A stretch of 64,000 bases of DNA from assembly GCF_003326755.1 (NCBI RefSeq), contig NZ_JPWH01000005.1, forward strand, positions 186,001-250,000. Direction: 5' to 3'. A program made the translations under genes and the position numbers. This document shows, one piece after another, positions 57,810 through 64,000 of this stretch. Under the pieces are notes generated by a model. It saw only the letters and a list, made by a program, of their open reading frames with translations, made no database searches and was not told the origin of the DNA. Origin of the DNA: Thalassospira profundimaris. Lineage in GTDB: Bacteria; Pseudomonadota; Alphaproteobacteria; Rhodospirillales; Thalassospiraceae. Numbering within the stretch: the first letter of the stretch is position 1; each line of letters opens with the position of its first letter.

Positions 57810-58085
57810 TTATTTAACCTGAAAATCCGCCGCGAACAGATCGGACGACGCATTTTTTTGCACATCAACAGGCGTCCGTTTGACCACCATCATTTCGCAT
57901 CCCGCAAGGCAGGCCTGGCTGGATGAACGATGCAATTTGTCAAAATGATACATCGGTGTTCCACCCGACAGACTGATCGTCGGACCATTCGCCGGATCAT
58001 GCAGAATATTCCCCGCCGCCAGCAATGATATCGTTGCCGCAAAAACCAGAATGCCGCCCAAGGCGAAATGCTCTACCCACGACAT
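57810..58085 (-). CDS. Hypothetical small membrane/exported protein
   Basis: 91 residues with one N-terminal hydrophobic helix (LGGILVFAATISLLAAG, about 9-25) and a hydrophilic tail containing two Cys close together (QACLAGCEMM). GGAGG lies nine bases before the ATG, supporting translation. No family recognised; it could be an anchored periplasmic protein. Confidence 0.7.
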   Translation of the reverse strand: MSWVEHFALGGILVFAATISLLAAGNILHDPANGPTISLSGGTPMYHFDKLHRSSSQACLAGCEMMVVKRTPVDVQKNASSDLFAADFQVK

Positions 58086-58285
58086 TATTGTATCCTCCGG
58101 ACGTGTTCTTTAACAAAACATTACCATCTGAACACCCGCCTGCCCGAAAGGTTCCCGCAGGATATTCATATAAGTTATATTTCAAAAACAACGCCTTGGA
58201 TCACCATACCTATGGCTAGAGGCCTATCTCTTTTTGAGTAATTCCAAACAGGAATCACAACATGCCTTAACGAATTTAAAATGCC

Positions 58286-59320
58286 TCAGGGGATCAGATT
58301 GGCAAATGCCTTCGCAGCTTCTTTCCAGCCCCAATTTCGCTGCGATGCCAGTGCAGCCTGATGCTGCGATAACCAAAGGGTATCATCATTCAGGATGTCA
58401 GCTGTTTTCCGAGCAAATACATCATCATCATTCGCGACAAAGCCCGTTATGCCATCGACAATGCGTTCGGCAACACACCCCACGTCCTGAATAACACAGG
58501 GAATTCCCATTGCCTGCGCCTCACCCAACGCCAGACAAAATGTTTCACCAACATCACCACGGTAAGGCATGACGCGTGCCTGCTGCATTTCGTCAAACAA
58601 TTGGGCTTTGGGCACCGGTCCACGCAAAACAACCCCGCAATGGGCCAAACTTTGTGCATGGTCCAAAACGGCTTTCATTTTCTGCGCTTTACGATCTCCA
58701 GTCGCCCCATATGTTTGAGGTCCGGCAAAAATATGCAACTCTGCATCCGGAACCAGAGGATGAATCCTTTCAGCCCAGACATCGATCAGCCAATCCAGAG
58801 AACGCAACGGATTGGAGGTAAAAATCGCTTTTTTTACACGCGGTTCATCTGAAACCTTGGTTGTTAGAAACCTGTCCTCAATGCCAAGGGGAACAATGAT
58901 TTTTTCGACGCCAGGAATCCAGGCCGGCATCGTCGATAAATGATATGCCCCGGAAAAGACAATTGCGGGACGTACCCGCATCAAACGCCACAAAAACCGC
59001 CATTTCCTGAGAAAACCAGCGGGATTGTGGATCCAGAATACCGTTCTTCCTGCCTGCGGCATTTTGGTAATCAGCTTGTCTCCGCGATTGGCAATGTATA
59101 AGTCTGCTTCGGTAGGAAATTCCTGATCAACCGGCTGCCAATTCACACCATTGCGGCTATGAGGGGCGTCGCAGCGATTACAAATCGTCACGTCATGCCC
59201 CAGGGCTGCCATGCTTTCCGCCAACGAAATAACGGCTGTTTCTGCACCGCCCAATGCCTGTTTGTCCAGCGTATAGGCATCAAAAGAGATGCCATCATCT
59301 GCCAGTACAATTTTCGCCAT
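58286..59320 (-). CDS. Glycosyltransferase, GT4 family
   Basis: GT-B transferase of 344 residues (IVLADDGISFDAYTLDKQAL then GGAETAVISLAESMAALGHD, the N-terminal acceptor-binding loop; C-terminal GETFCLALGEAQAMGIPCVI with the catalytic Glu pair). It is the last of a four-gene glycosyltransferase run on the minus strand, four bases after the GT2 gene, probably assembling a surface glycan. Confidence 0.92.
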   Translation of the reverse strand: MAKIVLADDGISFDAYTLDKQALGGAETAVISLAESMAALGHDVTICNRCDAPHSRNGVNWQPVDQEFPTEADLYIANRGDKLITKMPQAGRTVFWIHNPAGFLRKWRFLWRLMRVRPAIVFSGAYHLSTMPAWIPGVEKIIVPLGIEDRFLTTKVSDEPRVKKAIFTSNPLRSLDWLIDVWAERIHPLVPDAELHIFAGPQTYGATGDRKAQKMKAVLDHAQSLAHCGVVLRGPVPKAQLFDEMQQARVMPYRGDVGETFCLALGEAQAMGIPCVIQDVGCVAERIVDGITGFVANDDDVFARKTADILNDDTLWLSQHQAALASQRNWGWKEAAKAFANLIP

Positions 59321-59324
59321 GACG

Positions 59325-60125
59325 TCAATTGTCCTCGTAGCGGGCCTTGAGATAGGAAATCATCGGGAATAGTGCTGCACAAATCGCAACCATGAATCCC
59401 ATACCGCCTTCCTTATATCCCTTCCGGCGAACATAGCATTTGAAAAACCGGGAAAACATCCGGCGCAAATTATTGGAAAAACTACCAATATTTCCACTGT
59501 CCCGTAAATCGGCGGCGCGCGCGGTACTATAGCTGTCAAGTCGCCGAATCATGTCGGAAATATTGCGATCAACATAATGGCGAACACGGTGCCGAAGCTC
59601 GAACCCTTTGCGCCCGGTAAAGGTCACAGCGGGATGGACGCGCTGCGCCCCCCAATGCTTTACGCCATGCCGAAAAAGGCCTGCATAACCGGGTTTGCCA
59701 AACGACGCCCCCCAGCCATAGCGCACCAATCGATCACCGATATAGTTATCAACCAGCAACTGATGATAGTCATACGGGCTCGACGCAATAACTTTCCGTA
59801 TCTCGCTTGCCAGTTCAGCCGAAACATGTTCATCGGCATCGACTTCAAGGATCCAGTCGCCACTTGCCTGGGCAAGGGCAAAATTTCTCCGCTCACCCTC
59901 GATCATCCAGCTTCCCGTAAAGGTTCGTGCACCGGCGTCACTGGCAATCTGTTCAGTCCGGTCGATGCATTTGTCGCACACAACGATGATCTCGTCGGCA
60001 AAGGCGACATGTGCCAGGCACGATGCCAGCCTGTTTTCCTCGTTATGGGCTACAATCACCACTGATAACTGTATATCATCAGTAACGTTTGTTTGCTGCC
60101 CTGTTTCGGAATTGGACGTCTTCAT
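59325..60125 (-). CDS. Glycosyltransferase, GT2 family (WaaE/KdtX-like)
   Basis: GT-A transferase of 266 residues. The start QLSVVIVAHNEENRLASCLA and the DXD-type motif in DWILEVDADEHVSAELA match LPS-core beta-glucosyltransferases of the WaaE/KdtX group. A C-terminal hydrophobic segment (GGMGFMVAICAALFPMISYL) suggests membrane association. Its start overlaps the heptosyltransferase stop by four bases. Confidence 0.92.
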   Translation of the reverse strand: MKTSNSETGQQTNVTDDIQLSVVIVAHNEENRLASCLAHVAFADEIIVVCDKCIDRTEQIASDAGARTFTGSWMIEGERRNFALAQASGDWILEVDADEHVSAELASEIRKVIASSPYDYHQLLVDNYIGDRLVRYGWGASFGKPGYAGLFRHGVKHWGAQRVHPAVTFTGRKGFELRHRVRHYVDRNISDMIRRLDSYSTARAADLRDSGNIGSFSNNLRRMFSRFFKCYVRRKGYKEGGMGFMVAICAALFPMISYLKARYEDN

Positions 60126-61078
60126 CCACCGCGTCCTTCACGCTTTAGCAAACCTTCAATTGCAAAAAGAACTTTTCCAACACTCAGGTCGTACATTTCA
60201 CTATTTGATGATCTGTAATCCGCTGTTGACCATATTTCATCATAACTGCGATCTGTTCGGACAAAGGCTGTTTTCGCTCCAAAGGGGCCATAATTTTCAA
60301 CCTTGGACGGGCCAAACAAACCCAGGGTCGGAATGGCCGCCGCAGCCGCCATGTGCATCAAACCCGAATCATTGCCCACGTACAAATCAGACGCCGCAAG
60401 ACAGGCCTGCACTGTTAAAAGGGTTCTCTCACCAAACATGGTGGTTATTTCGCCACTGGTGACACTCTCAATCACCGGCATCGCCGCATCCCGTTCATTG
60501 GGGGCACCGGCAACGATAACATGAGCCTTTGGTAACAAACCGTCGTCAGCACGCAAGCGTGCAACCAATTCAACAAAGCGTTCAGCCGGCCACATTTTGC
60601 CCGGCCAGTTCGCTGTTGGCCCAACAGCCAGAATGGGCCTTCCATCCTGAGGCAGCAATTCACGGGCTTCGACGATGTGTTTTTGATCAAGCCAAATTTT
60701 TGGTTGCGGTGGCGGGGTTACGCCAATCAACCGGCCAAGCTGTTCAACACGGTGGATGCTGTCATCATTGCCCGAAAGAACGATACGTTTGCGCCCGGGC
60801 AGGACATAGGCCGTAGCACTGCCGCGCAAATCAATGATCACATCCCACCAGTGCGGTACCACCGATTTCCACAAATGCCACCAATGCCCGCCACGTTTTT
60901 GTTTAGGCATCCGAATGATACGTTCAAGGTTGGGAACCGCCTCGAAAATGGGCGCGGCGACCGGGCCGCAGGCCACCGTGATGCGCAATTCCGGGCGCGT
61001 TTCCACAAAATGGCGCAAAACCGATGTTGATAAAACCGCATCCCCCAGCCGGTTCGATGTAATAAACAGCAGGCGCAC
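60122..61078 (-). CDS. Glycosyltransferase, GT9 family (heptosyltransferase)
   Basis: GT-B transferase of 318 residues from the GTG at 61078. Family features: LLFITSNRLGDAVLSTSVLR, RPILAVGPTANWPGKMWPAE and the C-terminal DLYVGNDSGLMHMAAAAAIP. GT9 enzymes add L-glycero-D-manno-heptose to LPS core, which fits the neighbours. The GTG follows the previous gene's stop directly, indicating coupled translation. Confidence 0.92.
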   Translation of the reverse strand: MRLLFITSNRLGDAVLSTSVLRHFVETRPELRITVACGPVAAPIFEAVPNLERIIRMPKQKRGGHWWHLWKSVVPHWWDVIIDLRGSATAYVLPGRKRIVLSGNDDSIHRVEQLGRLIGVTPPPQPKIWLDQKHIVEARELLPQDGRPILAVGPTANWPGKMWPAERFVELVARLRADDGLLPKAHVIVAGAPNERDAAMPVIESVTSGEITTMFGERTLLTVQACLAASDLYVGNDSGLMHMAAAAAIPTLGLFGPSKVENYGPFGAKTAFVRTDRSYDEIWSTADYRSSNSEMYDLSVGKVLFAIEGLLKREGRGG

Positions 61079-61080
61079 GC

Positions 61081-62130
61081 TTAAAGTTTCTCCAGATCGG
61101 CCGCAACATTCAGCCATTCACGCCGACCATTGCGGGCCGCCTCCGACTGACCGGCGAAAAACGCATCATCGCCCAGCATTTGTGCCACCAGATTACCATA
61201 GGCCGCCGCATCGGGCACGATATAGCCATTGCGTCCGTTTTCAATACGGGCTTTGGCAATGCCACCAAACGACACCACCGGGGTTCCCGCCGCCAACGCA
61301 TCGCACAGCCACATTCCCGCGTGATCATCCCGGTTTTTCACCGCACCATGATGCAAAAACACCCGCGCCTTTGCCATGCGGGTTGCCATTTCCTGTTCGC
61401 TTAGCGGCATGCAGACCCGCACACCATCACTTAAGGCATCGCGCACCAGATTAAGCAAAGCATCGGGCACATCGTTTTCCTGCCCCGCGAGCGCCCTGGC
61501 AAGGGCAGCCGAATAAATTTCCAGGCGGGCATCAACCGGTTTAACGGCAATTTCCTCGCACCAGATCCGCACGATATCCGCCAAACCGTCATTCCAGCCC
61601 GCGACCGTGATTGCCACCGGTTCGCGATCCGCAACCGCGATATGCTCGTTCCCGGCGGCAACAAAGGCCGGGCAGGCACCGGGCGCAATCAGGCGCGGCA
61701 CAAAACCCAGATCATTGTGGTATGTTTCCTGCTGTACCGGGTCAGTAAAAATCAGCCGCGCCAGACTGCTGAGCAGCGCCATCCGGCAGGCATTGTCGTC
61801 CAGGCGGGCCAAGCCGCCATCATACCACAGCCAGCGTTGACCATCCTCCGCCACCGAACGGGTATCGAGCAATAACGGGTCCCGCCAGGCCAGAATACGA
61901 TCGGGCAGCGCATCGCCAAAGGCGGGGGCATCGTCGTTCGCCAGTACATCCCAGCGAACCCCGTTATGCGTGGTGCATGCACCATCGGCACGCCGGGCGA
62001 CCACCTCGTGCCCGCGGGCGGCAAAGGCTTCGGCCAGTGCAATAAAACCCCGCTGGCGTGCGCCCAGCGGTCGGGAGACAACATCATCCGGGTCAAACCC
62101 GATGGAACGGTCGAGCATCAAAATTTTCAT
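61081..62130 (-). CDS. Glycosyltransferase, GT4-like
   Basis: First gene of the four-gene glycosyltransferase run. The 349 residues begin KILMLDRSIGFDPDDVVSRP and contain the acceptor-side segment FIALAEAFAARGHEVVARRA and a donor-side motif DDHAGMWLCDALAAGTPVVS, in which the usual Glu pair is not clear. It is more divergent than the other GT4 gene. Confidence 0.85.
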   Translation of the reverse strand: MKILMLDRSIGFDPDDVVSRPLGARQRGFIALAEAFAARGHEVVARRADGACTTHNGVRWDVLANDDAPAFGDALPDRILAWRDPLLLDTRSVAEDGQRWLWYDGGLARLDDNACRMALLSSLARLIFTDPVQQETYHNDLGFVPRLIAPGACPAFVAAGNEHIAVADREPVAITVAGWNDGLADIVRIWCEEIAVKPVDARLEIYSAALARALAGQENDVPDALLNLVRDALSDGVRVCMPLSEQEMATRMAKARVFLHHGAVKNRDDHAGMWLCDALAAGTPVVSFGGIAKARIENGRNGYIVPDAAAYGNLVAQMLGDDAFFAGQSEAARNGRREWLNVAADLEKL

Positions 62131-62321
62131 AGCTGGGTTTTATCGCGTTGTTAGAGGTTAATGAAGGCTTTTCTCTCGGGCACACCCCTGCAGCACATCT
62201 AACTGTCAAACCGCGCCCGGCGAAAGCATCGCTGATGTAACAGGCGGACGGACCTTGCCAAACGCGTCACTTTGCCCCACATTTCGCCAACGAATTCCGA
62301 CATTACGGAGCCACCCTGGAA

Positions 62322-63224
62322 ATGAGCGAAACTTTATACACCCCCCTGCCCGACCGCGCCGTGATCCGCGTTAGTGGCCCTGATCGCGTCGATTTTCTGC
62401 AAGGGCTTGTATCGAACAATGTCGAAAAAATCAGCCCGGAGCAATCGGGTTATGGTGCCCTGTTAACCCCGCAGGGCAAATTTCTGTATGATTTTTTCAT
62501 GTATTATCAGGATGAAGACAGCCTGCTGATCGAATGCGAAGGCGGGGAGCGGGCCGAAAGCCTGTTTAAAAAGCTGCGCATGTATAAATTGCGCGCCAAG
62601 GTCGAGCTAACCGATGTAAGCAATGATTACGATGTTTTTGCCGTTTTTGGCGATAATGCCGCATCGGCCCTGTCCCTGCCCGAACAGGCCGGCAGCACCG
62701 CCCGCCTGGCCGATGGCATCAAGGCTGTGGACCCGCGCCTCACCGCAATGGGCTGCCGTGTTTTATTGCCCAAGGGCGAAGAAGGCACGCTGGCGGGCAC
62801 AGGTTCCGTCAAAAGCACAATAGAAGCCTACCATGAACAGCGCGTCCGTCTTGGCCTGCCCAATGGCAGCGAAGAACTGGAAGTGGACAAAGCCATCTTG
62901 CTGGAAAACGGGTTCGAGGAACTGGGCGGCGTGGATTTCAAAAAAGGCTGCTATATGGGCCAGGAACTGACGGCACGCACCAAGTATCGCGGCCTGGTGC
63001 GCAAACGCCTGCTGCCGATCGAAATTGACGGCCCCACACCGGAAGTTGGCAGTCAGATCATGAATGACGACCGCGAAGCGGGCATCATCAAAAGCATCCA
63101 CGGCAATTCGGGCCTTGCTATGATCCGCCTGGAACGGGTTGATAAGGAAGCCACATTAAACGCAGGCGATGCCCGCATTACCGTTCACATTCCGGACTGG
63201 GTGCAATTGCCTGCACGGGACTGA
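62322..63224 (+). CDS. ygfZ: YgfZ/GcvT-fold folate-binding protein
   Basis: Folate-dependent protein needed for some Fe-S enzymes, including the tRNA methylthiotransferase MiaB in E. coli. The 300 residues contain the signature KKGCYMGQELTARTKYRG, with the conserved Cys, and begin with DRAVIRVSGPDRVDFLQGLV. Monocistronic, with a terminator after it. Confidence 0.94.
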   Translation: MSETLYTPLPDRAVIRVSGPDRVDFLQGLVSNNVEKISPEQSGYGALLTPQGKFLYDFFMYYQDEDSLLIECEGGERAESLFKKLRMYKLRAKVELTDVSNDYDVFAVFGDNAASALSLPEQAGSTARLADGIKAVDPRLTAMGCRVLLPKGEEGTLAGTGSVKSTIEAYHEQRVRLGLPNGSEELEVDKAILLENGFEELGGVDFKKGCYMGQELTARTKYRGLVRKRLLPIEIDGPTPEVGSQIMNDDREAGIIKSIHGNSGLAMIRLERVDKEATLNAGDARITVHIPDWVQLPARD

Positions 63225-63251
63225 GCACAGACAAAATGTAATCTGAATCAG

Positions 63252-63280
63252 TAAACGGCGGCCATTTTGGCCGCCGTTTA
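63252..63280. terminator. Bidirectional terminator between ygfZ and ppdK
   Basis: Perfect 12-bp stem TAAACGGCGGCC (63252-63263) with GGCCGCCGTTTA (63269-63280), loop ATTTT. The T-runs are short. Confidence 0.7.
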
Positions 63281-63309
63281 CATGCTAGATCTTATTTTCG
63301 CAAACCAGA

Positions 63310-64000
63310 TTACTTTACTTTGTTCAAAGCCGCCTGAGCCGCAGCCAAACGGGCGATGGGCACGCGATAGGGCGAGCAGGAGACATAATCGAGGCCCTGC
63401 TGTTCACAGAACGCAATCGATGCCGGGTCACCGCCATGTTCGCCGCAGATACCCAGTTTGATATTGTCACGCGTCGCACGGCCACGTTCAGCCGCCAGGC
63501 TGATCAGCTCGCCAACCCCTTCCTGATCGAGCGATACAAACGGGTCGCCCGCAAAAATGTCCTTGGCGATATAGGTATCCAGGAAGCGCGAAGCATCGTC
63601 ACGCGACAGGCCAAAGGTGGTTTGCGTCAAGTCGTTGGTGCCAAAGCTGAAAAATTCGGCTTCTTCGGCAATGTCCGCCGCACGCAAGGCGGCACGTGGA
63701 AGCTCGATCATGGTGCCGACCAGATAGGTCAGTTTCGCCGATTGTTCGGTTTCCACTTCGCCCGCTACCCTGATGATCGCGGCTTTGAGGATTTCGAGTT
63801 CCTTTTTACCCACCACCAGCGGAATCATGATTTCCGGAATGACAGGATCGCCGCCATCCTTTGAAACCTCGATGGCGGCTTCAAAAATGGCACGGGCCTG
63901 CATTTCGTAAATCTCCGGATAGCTGATACCCAGACGGCAACCGCGATGGCCCAGCATCGGGTTGGCTTCAGCCAGATCCAGCAACCGGCGACGCACGATG
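63310..64000 (-). CDS. ppdK: Pyruvate, phosphate dikinase, C-terminal part (partial)
   Basis: Interconverts pyruvate, ATP and phosphate with phosphoenolpyruvate, AMP and pyrophosphate. Only about 230 C-terminal residues are in the window; the gene enters from the right edge, so the start is missing. The PEP-binding TIM-barrel part shows [40 protein letters not shown] and the catalytic Cys in [16 protein letters not shown]. It is convergent with ygfZ. Confidence 0.96.
   Translation of the reverse strand, partial: IVRRRLLDLAEANPMLGHRGCRLGISYPEIYEMQARAIFEAAIEVSKDGGDPVIPEIMIPLVVGKKELEILKAAIIRVAGEVETEQSAKLTYLVGTMIELPRAALRAADIAEEAEFFSFGTNDLTQTTFGLSRDDASRFLDTYIAKDIFAGDPFVSLDQEGVGELISLAAERGRATRDNIKLGICGEHGGDPASIAFCEQQGLDYVSCSPYRVPIARLAAAQAALNKVK

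Overview
The window looks like a chromosomal segment of an alphaproteobacterium, most likely a marine Rhodospirillales of the Thalassospira type. This is inferred from blocks of gene order typical of the class: purC-purS-purQ-purL; mrp facing hflK-hflC-DUF2065-degP; serB-miaA-ilvI-ilvH-ilvC; and murA-hisG-hisD-UPF0262-LMW phosphatase-infA-maf-rng-yacG-tRNA-Phe. The ATPase zeta-subunit homologue (DUF1476) points the same way. There is no ribosomal RNA, phage or transposase. Most of the window is ordinary core genome, with accessory pieces set between the conserved blocks.

Layout. 1-3.0 kb: a FecI sigma factor, FecR anti-sigma and STN-type TonB receptor (cut by the left edge), i.e. a siderophore uptake and cell-surface signalling unit. 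3.2-7.4 kb: a GAF/HD-GYP cyclic-di-GMP phosphodiesterase-like protein, a MipA/OmpV outer-membrane protein and a membrane-anchored AraC regulator. 7.7-14.3 kb: purB, a LysR regulator, an EamA exporter, a stand-alone glutamine-amidotransferase-like protein, an orphan NarL-type response regulator, the zeta-like protein and an NRDE protein. 14.5-18.6 kb: the purine operon purCSQL. 18.7-24.2 kb: the mrp/hflKC/degP membrane-quality-control cluster. 24.2-31 kb: serB, a Phd/VapC-type toxin-antitoxin pair, miaA and the branched-chain amino acid genes ilvI, ilvH and ilvC. 31-36.7 kb: ASCH protein, psuG, a PNPOx-like flavoprotein facing a MocR-type regulator, and a photolyase.

36.7-37.4 kb holds the most striking element: an array of eleven 36-bp repeats and ten 30-bp spacers. 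The repeat resembles the Neisseria-type II-C CRISPR repeat, including the extended -10 box at its 3' end, but no cas gene lies anywhere in the 64 kb. Only five different spacers occur (order A B B C C D E E D D), and each contains an internal inverted repeat. A strong terminator follows ten bases after the last repeat.

37.6-48.5 kb: a CYTH/CHAD protein, then the conserved tRNA-Phe/yacG/rng/maf/infA and UPF0262/hisD/hisG/murA block (interrupted by a GNAT gene), and dcd. 48.7-49.0 kb: three identical tRNA-Thr genes with a 100-bp period, followed by a ParDE-type pair. 49.9-56.1 kb: two poorly characterised proteins (one a SprA-like protein that has lost a zinc-binding histidine), a UDP-glucuronate-epimerase-like gene, and a NarL-type regulator convergent with a hybrid histidine kinase. 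56.4-64 kb: an acuI-type reductase, small membrane proteins, a four-gene glycosyltransferase operon probably for LPS core or another surface glycan, ygfZ, and the C-terminal part of pyruvate phosphate dikinase.
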